Assembly (NCBI RefSeq): GCF_910594005.1
Contig: NW_025316737.1
Coordinates: forward strand, 248,001 to 312,000
Direction: 5' to 3'
Length of the DNA stretch: 64,000 bases
Origin: Cervus elaphus
Lineage: Eukaryota > Chordata > Mammalia > Artiodactyla > Cervidae
Part shown: one piece after another, positions 33,247-45,182 of the stretch
Layout: each line of letters starts with the position of its first letter
Numbering within the stretch: position 1 is the stretch's first letter
Position numbers and translations under genes: made by a program
Notes under the pieces: model-generated
What the model was told of the DNA's origin: nothing
The model's database searches: none
Seen by the model: the letters and a program-made list of their open reading frames with translations, nothing else

Positions 33247-34042
33247 TTGGTCCACGGAGCTCTTTCGTGTTGCTACAGTGACCTCAGGATCCCTCTAGCC
33301 TTGAAACAGTGTTCTTGGGGTTTCTCTGGAGTGCCATCAAGGAAATCAAGGCTCCTTTCATGTGTGATGTGCAAGACGGAATTGCTCTGCACGCAGTGCA
33401 GGGGAATCGGGCCTCATCTCGCGGCGAGGGGGAAGTCTCATGGTTTTTCTCGAGTAGCGGCGGGAACCTGGGGTATATTCTCGAGTTACTACGGGGATGG
33501 CCCTTCCACCCACGTGTTTCTTCAGCGACGTCAGGACTCCTGCCTAGTTGCGAGGGACAACTCGGGATTCTCCTCGAGGCTTGGCACGGCAATTGGAACT
33601 CCTCTCCAGCTGAGGCGGGAGACCAAGGGTCCCTTTCCCCGTGCCACAAGAATCCTGGGACTCCTATCAAGTTTCACGAGAAGTCAGGCATCGTCTCCTT
33701 TGGAGGCACTGATCTCCGCGTACCTCTGGAGTTTTCAAAGGATGTGAGGCCTCCGGTAGCGATGAGGTGGGGAACTAGGTGTTTCTCTGTGGTCTCCACA
33801 GGGGATTCAGACATCCTTTCTTCTTGGGAGATGCAAGACGAGCCTGCATTCAAGTCACTGCAGGGATATCCGGCCTTATTTCGAGTCAAGGCATCGCGGT
33901 GTCCATTCCACTTGAGGCCCCAATCTCAGGATCCCTCTCACATACCTAGAGCTGAGAGAAGCCTCCTCTTGAGGTGCTTGTGGTAAGGTGGTATTCCTCA
34001 GGAGTCGAAGCCAGGGACTAACCTCTCATCTCGTGTTGATTC
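33247..34042 (+). repeat. Satellite monomer 42, class C with B patch
   Basis: B-type linker and TTTCTTCAGCGACG, then C-type GGCACGGC, GGAACTCC, TTTCCCCGTG and GAGAAGTC. Private GAGTAGCGG, GTTACTACGG, GAGTCAAGG and GAGGCCCC. Confidence 0.92.
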
Positions 34043-34838
34043 TTGGTCCACGGAGCTCTTTCGTGTTGCTACAGTGACCTCAGGATCCCTCTAGCCTTGA
34101 AACAGTGTTCTTGGGGTTTCTCTGGAGTGCCATGAAGGAAATCAAGGCTCCTTTCATGTGTGATGTGCAAGACGGAATTGCTCTGCACGCAGTACAGGGG
34201 AATCGGGCCTCATCTCGCGGCGAGGGGGAAGTCTCATGGTTTTTCTCGAGTTGCGGCGGGAACCTGGGGTATATTCTCGAGTTACGACGGGGATGGCCCT
34301 TCCACACACGTGTGTGTTCAGCCATGTCAGGACTCCTGCCTATTTGCGAGGGACAACTCGGGATTCTCCTCGAGGCTTTGCAGGGCAATTGGGATGCCTC
34401 TCCAGCTGAGACGGGAGACCAAGGGTCCCTTTCCACGTGCCACAGGAATCCTGGGTCTCCTATCAAGTTTCACGAGGAGTCAGGCATCGTCTCCTTTGGA
34501 GGCACTGATCTCCGCATACCTCTGGAGTTTTCAAAGGATTTGAGGCCTCCTGTCGCGATGAGGTGGGGAACTAGGTCTTTCTCTGTGGTCTCCACAGGGG
34601 ATTCAGACAACCTTTCGTCTTGGGAGATGCAAGACGAGCCTGCATTGAAGTCACTGCAGGGATATCCGGCCTTATTTCGCGTCAGGGCATCGCGGTGTCC
34701 ATTCCACTTGAGGCCGCAAACTCAGGGTCCCTCTCACATACCTAGAGCTGATAGAAGCCTCCTCTTGAGGTGCTTGTGGTAAGGTGGTATTCCTCTGGAG
34801 TCGAAGCCAGGGACTAACCTCTCATCTCGAGTTGATTT
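34043..34838 (+). repeat. Satellite monomer 43, class A with mixed tail
   Basis: A markers, with CAAGACGG and GTACAGG in the head. CCTATTTGCG and GGGATGCC are shared with the monomer at 46775. Tail has GACAACC, CATTGAAG and GCTGATAG. Confidence 0.94.
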
Positions 34839-35634
34839 TTGGCCCCCGGAGCTCTTTCGTGTTGCTACAGTGACCTCAGGATCCCTCTAGCCTTGAAACA
34901 GTGTTCTTGGGGTTTCTCTGGAGTGCCATCAAGGAAATCAAGGCTCCTTTCATGTGTGATGTGCAACACGGAATTGCTCTGCACGCAATGCAGGGGAATC
35001 GGGCCTCATCTCGCGGCGAGGGGGAAGTCTCATGGTTTTTCTCGAGTTGCGGCGGGAACCTGGGGTATATTCTCGAGTTACGACGGGGATGGCCCTTCCA
35101 CCCACGTGTTTCTTCAGCGACGTCAGGACTCCTGCCTAGTTGCGAGGGACAACTCTGGATTCTCCTCGAGGCTTGGCAGGGCAATTGGGACGCCTCTCCA
35201 CCTGAGGCGGGAGACCAAGTGTCCCTTTCCAAGTGCCACAGGAATCCTGGGACTCCTATCAAGTTTCACGAGGAGTCAGGCATCGTCTCCTTTGGAGGCA
35301 CTGATCTCCGCGTACCTCTGGAATTTTCAAAGGATGTGAGGCTATCGGTCGCGATGAGGTGGGGAACTAAGTCTTTCTCTTTGCTTTCCACTGGGGATTC
35401 AGACATCCTTTCGTCCTGGGAGATGCAAGACGAGCCTGAATTGAAGTCACTGCAGGGATATCCGGCCTTATTTCGAGTCAGGGCATCGCGGTGTCCATTC
35501 CACTTGAGGCCGCAAACTCAGGGTCCCTCTCACATACCTAGAGCTGAGAGAAGCCTCCTCTTGAGGTGCTTGTGGTAAGGTGGTATTCCTCTGGAGACGA
35601 ATCCAGGGACTAACCTCTCTTTTCGAGTTGATTT
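34839..35634 (+). repeat. Satellite monomer 44, class B
   Basis: Twin of the monomer at 30860. It has GGCCCCCGG, CGCAATGCAGG and CCACCTGAGG, with GGATGTGAGG as usual. Confidence 0.95.
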
Positions 35635-36430
35635 TTGGTCCACAGAGTTCTTTCGTGTTGCTACAGTGACCTCAGGATCCCTCTAGCCTTGAAACAGTGT
35701 TCTTGGGGTTTCTCTGGACTGCCATCAAGGAAATAAAGGCTCCTTTCATGTGTGATGTGCAACACGGAATTGCTCTGCATGCAGTGCAGGGGAATCAGGC
35801 CTCATCTCGCGGCGAGGGGGAAGTCTCATGGTTTTTCTCGAGTTGCGGCGGGAACCTGGGGTATATTCTCGATTTACGACGGGGATGGCCCTTCCACACA
35901 CGTGTGTGTTCAGCCATGTCAGGACTCCTGCCTACTTGCGAGGGACAACTCGGGATTCTCCTCGAGGCTTTGCAGGGCAATTGGGACGCCTCTCCAGCTG
36001 AGACGGGAGACCAAGGGTCCCTTTCCACGTGCCACAGGAATCCTGGGTCTCCTATCAAGTTTCACGAGGAGTCAGGCATCGTCTCCTTTGGAGGCACTGA
36101 TCTCCACATACCTCTGGAGTTTTCAAAGGATTTGAGGCCTCCTGTCGCGATGAGGTGGGGAACTAGGTCTTTCTCTGTGGTCTCCACAGGGGATTCAGAT
36201 ACCCTTTCGTCTTGGGAGATGCAAGACAAGCCTGCATTCCAGTCACTGCAGGGATATCCGGCCTTATTTCGAGTCAGGGCATCGCGGTGTCCATTCCACT
36301 TGAGGCCGTAAACTCAGGGCCCCTCTCACATACCTAGAGCTGAGAGAAGCCTCCTCTTGAGGTGCTTGTGGTAAGGTGGTATTCCTCTGGAGTCGAAGCC
36401 AGGGACTAACCTCTCATCTCGAGTTGATTT
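35635..36430 (+). repeat. Satellite monomer 45, class A with C-type leading linker
   Basis: Twin of the monomer at 31656. It keeps CCTGGGTC and GAGGAGTC. Confidence 0.95.
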
Positions 36431-37226
36431 TTGGTCCACGGAGCTCTTTCGTGTTGCTACAGTGACCTCAGGATCCCTCTAGCCTTGAAACAGTGTTCTT
36501 GGGGTTTCTCTGGAGTGCCATCAAGGAAATCAAGGCTCCTTTCATGTGTGATGTGCAACACAGAATTGCTCTGCACGCAGTGCAGGGGAATCGGGCCTCA
36601 TCTCGCGGCGAGGGGGAAGTCTCATGGTTTTTCTCGAGTTGCGGCGGGAACCTGGGGTATATTCTCGAGTTACGACGGGGATGGCCCTTCCACACACGTG
36701 TTTGTTCAGCCACGTCAGGAATCTTGCCTAGTTGCGAGACACAACTCGGGATTCTCCTCGAGGCTTGGCAAGGCAATTGGGACGCCTCTCCAGCTGAGGC
36801 GGGAGACCAAGAGTCCCTTTCCACGTGCCACAGGAATCCTGGGACTCCTATCAAGTTTCACGAGGAGTCAGGCATCGTCTCCTTTAGAGGCACTGATCTC
36901 CGCGTACCTCTGGAGTTTTCAAAGGATTTGAGGCCTCCGGTCGCGATGAGGTGGGGAACTAGGTCTTTCTCTGTGGTCTCCACAGGGGATTCAGACATCC
37001 TTTCATCTTGGGAGATGCAAGACGAGCCTGCATTCAAGTCACTGCAGGGATATCCAGCCTTATTTCGCGTCAGGGCATCGCGGTGTCCATTCCACTTGAG
37101 GCCGCAAACTCAGGGTCCCTCTCACATACCTAGAGCTGAGAGAAGCCTCCTCTTGAGGTGCTTGTGGTAAGGTGGTATTCCTCTGGAGACGAATCCAGGG
37201 ACTAACCTCTCTTTTCGAGTTTATTT
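36431..37226 (+). repeat. Satellite monomer 46, class D
   Basis: Twin of the monomer at 32452 (GGAATCTTGCC, CTTTAGAGGC), but 796 bp, with GCCATCAAGG and a C-type tail linker. Confidence 0.95.
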
Positions 37227-38021
37227 GTGGTCCACAGATTTCTTTCGTGTTGCTACAGTGACCTCAGGATCCCTCTATCCTTGAAACAGTGTTCTTGGGG
37301 TTTCTCTGGAGTGCCATCAAGGAAATCAAGGCTCCTTTCATGTGTGATGTGCAAGACGGAATTGCTCTGCACGCAGTACAGGGGAATCGGGCCTCATCTC
37401 GCATCGAGGGGGAAGTCTCATGGTTTTTCTCGAGTCGCGGCGGGAACCTGGGGTATATTCTCGAGTTACGACGGGGATGGCCCTTCCACCCACGTGTTTG
37501 TTCAGCCACGTCAGGACTCCTGCCTAGTTGCAAGGGACAACTCGGGATTCTCCTCGAGGCTTGGCAGGGCAATTGGAACGCCTCTCCAGCTGAGGCGGGA
37601 GACCAAGTGTCCCTTTCCACGTGCCACAAGAATCCTGGAACTCCTATCAAGTTTCACGAGGAGTCAGGCATCGTCTCCTTTGGAGGCACTGATCTCCGCG
37701 TACCTCTGGAGTTTTCAAAGGATGTGAGGCCTCCGGTCGCGATGAGGTGGGGAACTAGGTCTTTCTCTGTGGTCTCCACAGGAGATTCAGACATCCTTTC
37801 TTCTTGGGAGATGCAAGACGAGCCTGCATTCAAGTCACTGCAGGGATATCCGGCCTTATTTCGAGTCAGGGCATCGCGGTGTCCTTTCCACTTGAGGCAG
37901 CAATCTCAGATCCCTCTCACATACCTAGAGCTGAGAGAAGCCTCCTCTTGAGGTGCTTGTGGTAAGGTGGTATTCCTCAGGAGTCGGAGCCAGGGACTAA
38001 CCTCTCATCTCGTGTTGATTC
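37227..38021 (+). repeat. Satellite monomer 47, class C, 795 bp
   Basis: C markers, with GTTTATTTGTGG, CACAGATTTC, GAGTCGCGG, GTTGCAAGG, CCTGGAACTCC and CAGGAGATTC. Tail has TTTCCACTTGAGGCAG and one base lost in CAATCTCAGATCCC. Confidence 0.94.
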
Positions 38022-38816
38022 TTGGTCCACGAAGCTCTTTCGTGTTGCTACAGTGAACTCAGGATCCCTCTAGCCTTGAAACAGTGTTCTTGGGGTTTCT
38101 CTGCAGTGCCATGAAGGAAATCAAGGCTCCTTTCATGTGTGATGTGCAACACGGAATTGCTCTGCACGCAGTGCAGGGGAATCGGGCCTCATCTCGCGGC
38201 GAGGGGGAAGTCTCATGGTTTTTCTCGAGTTGCGGCGGGAACCTGGGGTATATTCTCGAGTTACGACGGGGATGGCCCTTCCACACACGTGTTTGTTCAG
38301 CGACGTCAGGACTCTTGCCTAGTTGCGTGACACAACTCTGGATTATCCTCGAGGCTTGGCAAGGCAATTGGGACGCCTCTCCAGCTGAGGCGGGAGACCA
38401 AGGGTCCCTTTCCACGTGCCACAGGAATCCTGGGACTCCTATCAAGTTTCACGAGGAGTCAGGCATTGTCTCCTTTGGAGGCACTGATCTCCGCGTACCT
38501 CTGGAGTTTTCAAAGTATGTGAGGCCTCCGGTCGCGATCAGGTGGGGAACTAAGTCTTTCTCTGTGGTCTCCACAGGGGATTCAGACATCCTTTCATTTT
38601 GGGAGATGCAAGACGAGCCTGCATTCAAGTCACTGCAGGGATATCCGGCCTTATTTCGCGTCAGGGCATCGCGGTGCCAATTCCACTTGAGGCCGCAAAC
38701 TCAGGGTCCCTCTCACATACCTAGAGCTGAGAGAAGCCTCCTCTTGAGGTGCTTGTGGTAAGGTGGTATTCCTCTGGAGTCGAAGCCAGGGCTAACCTCT
38801 CATCTCGAGTTGATTT
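38022..38816 (+). repeat. Satellite monomer 48, class D with B patches, 795 bp
   Basis: D markers with CAGCGACG and CAACTCTGG (B). GTGAACTCAGG, TCTGCAGTGCC, GTTGCGTGACAC, GGATTATCC and GTGCCAATTCC. One base is lost in CCAGGGCTAACC. Confidence 0.94.
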
Positions 38817-39612
38817 TTGGTCCACGGAGCTCTTTCGTGTTGCTACAGTGACCTCAGGATCCCTCTAGCCTTGAAACAGTGTTCTTGGGGTTTCTCTGGA
38901 GTGCCATCAAGGAAATCAAGGCTCCTTTCATGTGTGATGTGCAACACGGAATTGCTCTGCACGCAGTGCAGGGGAATCGGGCCTCATCTCGCGGCGAGGG
39001 GGAAGTCTCATGGTTTTTCTCGAGTTGCGGCGGGAACCTGGGGTATATTCTCGAGTTACGACGGGGATGGCCCTTCCACCCACGTGTTTCTTCAGCGACG
39101 TCAGGACTCCTGCCTAGTTGCGAGGGACAACTCTGGATTCTCCTCGAGGCTTGGCAGGGCAATTGGGACGCCTCTCCAGCTGAGGCGGGAGACCAAGTGT
39201 CCCTTTCCAAGTGCCACAGAAATCCTGGGACTCCTATCAAGTTTCACGAGGAGTCAGGCATCGTCTCCTTTGGAGGCACTGATCTCCGCGTACCTCTGGA
39301 GTTTTCAAAGGATGTGAGGCTATCGGTCGCGATGAGGTGGGGAACTAAGTCTTTCTCTGTGCTTTCCACAGGGGATTCAGACATCCTTTCGTCCTGGGAG
39401 ATGCAAGACGAGCCTGCATTGAAGTCACTGCAGGGATATCCGGCCTTATTTCGAGTCAGGGCATCGCGGTGTCCATTCCACTTGAGGCTGCAAACTCAGG
39501 GTCCCTCTCACATACCTAGAGCTGAGAGAAGCCTCCTCTTGAGGTGCTTGTGGTAAGGTGGTATTCCTCTGGAGACGAATCCAGGGACTAACCTCTCTTT
39601 TCGAGTTGATTT
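38817..39612 (+). repeat. Satellite monomer 49, class B
   Basis: B markers, with CACAGAAATCC and GAGGCTGC. Twin of the monomer at 45183. Confidence 0.95.
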
Positions 39613-40408
39613 TTGGTCCACAGAGTTCTTTGGTGTTGCTACAGTGACCTCAGGATCCCTCTAGCCTTGAAACAGTGTTCTTGGGGTTTCTCTGGAGTGC
39701 CATCAAGGAAATCAAGGCTCCTTTCATGTGTGATGTGCAAGACGGAATTGCTCTGCACGCAGTACAGGGGAATCGGGCCTCATCTCGCATCGAGGGGGAA
39801 GTCTCATGGTTTTTCTCGAGTTGCGGCGGGAACCTGGGGTATATTCTCGAGTTACGACGGGGATGGCCCTTCCACCCACGTGTTTGTTCAGCCACGTCAG
39901 GACTCCTGCCTAGTTGCGAGGGACAACTCGGGATTCTCCTCGAGGCTTGGCAGGGCAATTGGAACTCCTCTCCATCTGAGGCGGGAGACCAAGGGTCCCT
40001 TTCCCCGTGCCACAAGAATCCTGGGACTCCTATCAAGTTTCACGAGAAGTCAGGCATCGTCTCCTTTGGAGGCACTGATCTCCGCGTACCTCTGGAGTTT
40101 TCAAAGGATGTGAGGCCTCCGGTAGCGATGAGGTGGGGAACTAGGTGTTTCTCTGTGGTCTCCACAGGGGATTCAGACATCCTTTCTTCTTGGGAGATGC
40201 AAGACGAGCCTGCATTCAAGTCACTGCAGGGATATCCGGCCTTATTTCGAGTCAGGGCATCGCGGTGTCCATTCCACTTGAGGCCGCAATCTCAGGATCC
40301 CTCTCACATACCTAGAGCTGAGAGAAGCCTCCTCTTGAGGTGCTTGTGGTAAGGTGGTATTCCTCAGGAGTCGAAGCCAGGGACTAACCTCTCATCTCGT
40401 GTTGATTC
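39613..40408 (+). repeat. Satellite monomer 50, class C
   Basis: C markers, with GGAACTCC, TTTCCCCGTG, GAGAAGTC, AGGTGTTTC and GCAATCTCAGG. Private TTTGGTGTTGC and CCATCTGAGG. Twin of the monomer at 45979. Confidence 0.95.
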
Positions 40409-41204
40409 TTGGTCCACGGAGCTCTTTCGTGTTGCTACAGTGACCTCAGGATCCCTCTAGCCTTGAAACAGTGTTCTTGGGGTTTCTCTGGAGTGCCATG
40501 AAGGAAATCAAGGCTCCTTTCATGTGTGATGTGCAACACGGAATTGCTCTGCACGCAGTGCAGGGGAATCGGGCCTCATCTCGCGGCGAGGGGGAAGTCT
40601 CATGGTTTTTCTCGAGTTGCGGCGGGAACCTGGGGTATATTCTCGAGTTACGACGGGGATGGCCCTTCCACACACGTGTTTCTTCAGCCACGTCAGGACT
40701 CCTGCCTAGTTGCGAGGGACAACTCGGGATTCTCCTCGAGGCTTGACAAGGCAATTGGAAAACCTCTCCAGCTGAGGCGGGAGACCAAGGGTCCCTTTCC
40801 ACGTGCCACAAGAATCCTGGGACTCCTATCAAGTTTCACGAGGAGTCAGGCATCGTCTCCTTTGGAGGCACTGATCTCCGCGTACCTCTGGAGTTTTCAA
40901 AGGATGTGAGGCTATCGGTCGCGATGAGGTGGGGAACTAGGTCTTTCTCTGTGGTCTCCACAGGGAATTCAGACATCCTTTCTTCTTGGGAGATGCAAGA
41001 CGAGCCTGCATTCAAGTCACTGCAGGGATATCCGGCCTTATTTCGAGTCAGGGCATCGCGGTGTCCATTCCACTTGAGGCCGCAAACTCAGGGTCCCTCT
41101 CACATACCTAGAGCTGAGAGAAGCCTCCTCTTGAGGTGCTTGTGGTAAGGTGGTATTCCTCTGGAGACGAATCCAGGGACTAACCTCTCTTTTCGAGTTT
41201 ATTT
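40409..41204 (+). repeat. Satellite monomer 51, C-related variant
   Basis: A-type linker and head. Then TTTCTTCAGCCACG, GCTTGACAAGGC and GGAAAACC, found only here and at 50755. GGCTATCGG (B-like) is followed by AACTAGGTC and GAATTCAGAC. Confidence 0.92.
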
Positions 41205-42000
41205 GTGGTCCACAGATTTCTTTCGTGTTGCTACAGTGACCTCAGGATCCCTCTATCCTTGAAACAGTGTTCTTGGGGTTTCTCTGGAGTGCCATCAAGG
41301 AAATCAATGCTCCTTTCATGTGTGATGTGCAAGACGGAATTGCTCTGCACGCAGTACAGGGGAATCGGGCCTCATCTCGCATCGAGGGGGAAGTCTCATG
41401 GTTTTTCTCGAGTTGCGGCGGGAACCTGGGGTATATTCTCGAGTTACGACGGGAATGGCCCTTCCACCCACGTGTTTGTTCAGACACGTCAGGACTCCTG
41501 CCTTGTTGCGAGGGACAACTCGGGATTCTCCTGGAGGCTTGGCAGGGCAATTGGAACGCCTCTCCAGCTGAGGCGGGAGACCAAGGGTCCCTTTCCACGT
41601 GCGACAAGAATCCTGGGACTCCTATCAAGTTTCACGAGGAGTCAGGCATCGTCTCCTTTGGAGGCACTGATCTCCGCGTACCTCTGGAGTTTTCAAAGGA
41701 TGTGAGGCCTGCGGTCGCGATGAGGTGGGGAACTAGGTGTTTCTCTGTGGTCTCCACAGGGGATTCAGATATCCTTTCTTCTTGGGAGATGAAAGACGAG
41801 CCTGCATTCAAGTCACTGCAGGGATATCCGGCCTTATTTCGAGTCAGGGCATCGCGGTGTCCATTCCACTTGAGGCCGCAAACTCAGGATCCCTCTCACA
41901 TACCTAGAGCTGAGAGAAGCCTCCTCTTGAGGTGCTTGTGGTAAGGTGGTATTCCTCAGGAGTCGAATCCAGGGACTAACCTCGCATCCCGTGTTGATTC
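41205..42000 (+). repeat. Satellite monomer 52, class C variant
   Basis: Shares GTTTATTTGTGG, ATCAATGCTCC, CGGGAATGG, CAGACACG, CCTTGTTGCG, CTGGAGGC and GTGCGACAAG with the monomer at 51551. Private GATGAAAGACG and CTCGCATCCCG. Confidence 0.95.
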
Positions 42001-42796
42001 TTTGTCCACGGAGCTCTTTCGTTTTGCTACAGTGACCTCAGGATCCCTCTAGCCTTGAAACAGTGTTCTTGGGGTTTCTCTGGAGTGCCATCAAGGAAAT
42101 CAAGGCTCCTTTCATGTGTGATGTGCAACACAGAATTGCTCTGCACGCAGTGCAGGGGAATCGGGCCTCATCTCGCGGCGAGGGGGAAGTCTCAAGGTTT
42201 TTCTCGAGTTGCGGCGGGAACCTGGGGTATATTCTCGAGTTACGACGGGGATGGCCCTTCCACACACGTGTGTGTTCAGCCATGTCAGGACTCCTGCCTA
42301 GTTGCGAGGGACAACTCGGGATTCTCCTCGAGGCTTTGCAGGGCAATTGGGACGCCTCTCCAGCTGAGACGGGAGACCAAGGGTCCCTTTCCACGTGCCA
42401 CAGGAATCCTGGGTCTCCTATCAAGTTTCACGAGGAGTCAGGCATCGTCTCCTTTGGAGGCACTGATCTCCGCATACCTCTGGAGTTTTCAAAGGATTTG
42501 AGGCCTCCTGTCGCGATGAGGTGGGGAACTAGGTCTTTCTCTGTGGTCTCCACAGGGGATTCAGACACCCTTTCGTCTTGGGAGATGCAAGACGAGCCTG
42601 CATTCCAGTCACTGCAGGGATATCCGGCCTTATTTCGAGTCAGGGCATCGCGGTGTCCATTCCACTTGAGGCCGCAAACTCAGGGTCCCTCTCACATACC
42701 TAGAGCTGAGAGAAGCCTCCTCTTGAGGTGCTTGTGGTAAGGTGGTATTCCTCTGGAGTCGAAGCCAGGGACTAACCTCTCATCTCGAGTTGATTT
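42001..42796 (+). repeat. Satellite monomer 53, class A
   Basis: A markers, with TTTGTCCACG, TTTCGTTTTGC, CAACACAG and TCTCAAGGTTTTTC. Confidence 0.95.
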
Positions 42797-43592
42797 TTGG
42801 TCCACGGAGCTCTTTCGTGTTGCTACAGTGACCTCAGGATCCCTCTAGCCTTGAAACAGTGTTCTTGGGGTTTCTCTGGAGTGCCATGAAGGAAATCAAG
42901 GCTCCTTTCATGTGTGATGTGCAACACAGAATTGCTCTGCACGCAGTGCAGGGGAATCGGGCCTCATCTCGCGGCGAGGGGGAAGTCTCATGGTTTTTCT
43001 CGAGTTGCGGTGGGAACCTGAGGTATATTCTCGATTTACGACGGGGATGGCCCTTCCACACACGTGTTTGTTCAGCCACGTCAGGACTCTTGCCTAGTTG
43101 CGAGACACAACTCGGGATTCTCCTTGAGGCTTGGCAAGGCAATTGGGACGCCTCTCCAGCTGAGGCGGGAGACCAAGGGTCCCTTTCCACGTGCCACAGG
43201 AATCCTGGGACTCCTATCAAGTTTCACGAGGAGTCAGGCATCGTCTCCTTTGGAGGGACTTATCTCCGCGTACCTCTGGAGTTTTCAAAGGATGTGAGGC
43301 CTCCGGTCGCGATGAGGTGGGGAACTAGGTCTTTCTCTGTGGTCTCCACAGGGGATTCAGACATCCTTTCATCTTGGGAGATGCAAGACGAGCCTGCATT
43401 CAAGTCACTGCACGGATATCCAGCCTTATTTCGCGTCAGGGCATCGCGGTGTCCATTCCACTTGAGGCCGCAAACTCAGGGTCCCTCTCACATACCTAGA
43501 GCTGAGAGAAGCCTCCTCTTGAGGTGCTTGTGGTAAGGTGGTATTCCTCTGGAATCGAAGCCAGGGACTAACCTCTCATCTCGAGTTGAATT
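42797..43592 (+). repeat. Satellite monomer 54, class D
   Basis: D markers, with GCGGTGGG, CCTGAGGTAT, CGATTTACG, CCTTGAGGC, GGAGGGACTTATC and CTGCACGG (PstI lost). Relative of the monomer at 53142. Confidence 0.95.
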
Positions 43593-44387
43593 TTGGCCCA
43601 CGGAGCTCTTTCGTGTTGCTACAGTTACCTCAGGATCCCTCTAGCCTTGAAACAGTGTTCTTGGGGTTTCTCTGGAGTGCCATCAAGGAAATCAAGGCTC
43701 CTTTCATGTGTGATGTGCAACACGGAATTGCTCTGCACGCAGTGCATGGGAATCGGGCCTCATCTCGCGGCGAGGGGGAAGTCTCATGGTTTTTCTCGAG
43801 TTGCGGCGGGAACCTGGGGTATATTCTCGAGTTACGACGGGGATGGCCCTTCCACACACGTGTGTGTTCAGCCATGTCAGGACTCCTGCCTAGTTGCGAT
43901 GGACAACTCGGGATTCTCCTCGAGGCTTTGCAGGGCAATTGGGACGCCTCTCCAGCTGAGACGGGAGACCAAGGGTCCCTTTTCACGTGCCACAGGAATC
44001 CTGGGTCTCCTATCAAGTTTCACGAGGAGTCAGGCATCGTCTCCTTTGGAGGCACTGATCTCCGCATACGTCTGGAGTTTTCAAAGGATGTGAGGCCTCC
44101 GGTCGCGATGAGGTGGGGAACTAGGTCTTTCTCTGTGGTCTCCACAGGAGATTCAGACATCCTTTCTTCTTGGGAGATGCAAGACGAGCCTGCATTCAAG
44201 TCACTGCAGGGATATCCGGCCTTATTTCGAGTCAGGGCATCGCGGTGTCCTTTCCACTTGAGGCAGCAATCTCAGATCCCTCTCACATACCTAGAGCTGA
44301 GAGAAGCCTCCTCTTGAGGTGCTTGTGGTAAGGTGGTATTCCTCAGGAGTCGGAGCCAGGGACTAACCTCTCATCTCGTGTTGATTC
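43593..44387 (+). repeat. Satellite monomer 55, chimera A then C tail, 795 bp
   Basis: A-type with CAGTTACC, GTGCATGGG, GCGATGGAC and CTTTTCACG. It switches near 44070-44083 (CATACGTCTGG, then GGATGTGAGGCC) to a tail identical to that of the monomer at 37227, including its deletion. Confidence 0.93.
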
Positions 44388-45182
44388 TTGGTCCACGAAG
44401 CTCTTTCGTGTTGCTACAGTGAACTCAGGATCCCTCTAGCCTTGAAACAGTGTTCTTGGGGTTTCTCTGCAGTGCCATGAAGGAAATCAAGGCTCCTTTC
44501 ATGTGTGATGTGCAACACGGAATTGCTCTGCACGCAGTGCAGGGGAATCGGGCCTCATCTCGCGGCGAGGGGGAAGTCTCATGGTTTTTCTCGAGTTGCG
44601 GCGGGAACCTGGGGTATATTCTCGAGTTACGACGGGGATGGCCCTTCAACACACGTGTTTGTTCAGCGACGTCAGGACTCTTGCCTAGTTGCGAGACACA
44701 ACTCTGGATTCTCCTCGAGGCTTGGCAAGGCAATTGGGACGCCTCTCCAGCTGAGGCGGGAGACCAAGGGTCCCTTTCCACGTGCCACAGGAATCCTGGG
44801 ACTCCTATCAAGTTTCACGAGGAGTCAGGCATTGTCTCCTTTGGAGGCACTGATCTCCGCGTACCTCTGGAGTTTTCAAAGTATGTGAGGCCTCCGGTCG
44901 CGATCAGGTGGGGAACTAAGTCTTTCTCTGTGGTCTCCACAGGGGATTCAGACATCCTTTCATTTTGGGAGATGCAAGACGAGCCTGCATTCAAGTCACT
45001 GCAGGGATATCCGGCCTTATTTCGCGTCAGGGCATCGCGGTGCCAATTCCACTTGAGGCCGCAAACTCAGGGTCCCTCTCACATACCTAGAGCTGAGAGA
45101 AGCCTCCTCTTGAGGTGCTTGTGGTAAGGTGGTATTCCTCTGGAGTCGAAGCCAGGGCTAACCTCTCATCTCGAGTTGATTT
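44388..45182 (+). repeat. Satellite monomer 56, class D with B patches, 795 bp
   Basis: Twin of the monomer at 38022 (GTGAACTCAGG, TCTGCAGTGCC, GTGCCAATTCC, CCAGGGCTAACC). It has CCCTTCAACAC and the normal GAGACACAAC. Confidence 0.95.

Larger units (their letters stand above)
34839..37180 (+). repeat. Duplicated block V, copy 2
   Basis: Partner of 30860-33200, with about eight visible differences (for example CCACCTGAGG, CGCAATGCAGG). After the block the linkers differ: this copy continues into a C-type linker, while copy 1 continues with the one-base-deleted CCAGGGCTAACC. Confidence 0.89.
37700..40670 (+). repeat. Duplicated block VI, copy 1 (6366-bp offset)
   Basis: Runs from GGATGTGAGGCCTCC in one monomer through D, B and C monomers to the head of a fourth. 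Markers shared with the partner are TTTCCACTTGAGGCAG, CAATCTCAGATCCC (one-base deletion), GTGAACTCAGG, TCTCTGCAGTGCC, GTGCCAATTCC, CCAGGGCTAACC and CACAGAAATCC. Confidence 0.88.
40670..44070 (+). repeat. Duplicated block VII, copy 1 (about 10346-bp offset)
   Basis: Markers shared with 51016-54415 are GCTTGACAAGGC with GGAAAACC, GAATTCAGAC, GTTTATTTGTGG, ATCAATGCTCC, CGGGAATGG, CAGACACG, CCTTGTTGCG, GTGCGACAAG, and CCTTGAGGCTTGG, GTTGAATTTTGG and GTGCATGGG in the later part. The 5' half of the third monomer differs (A here, B in the partner). Confidence 0.84.
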
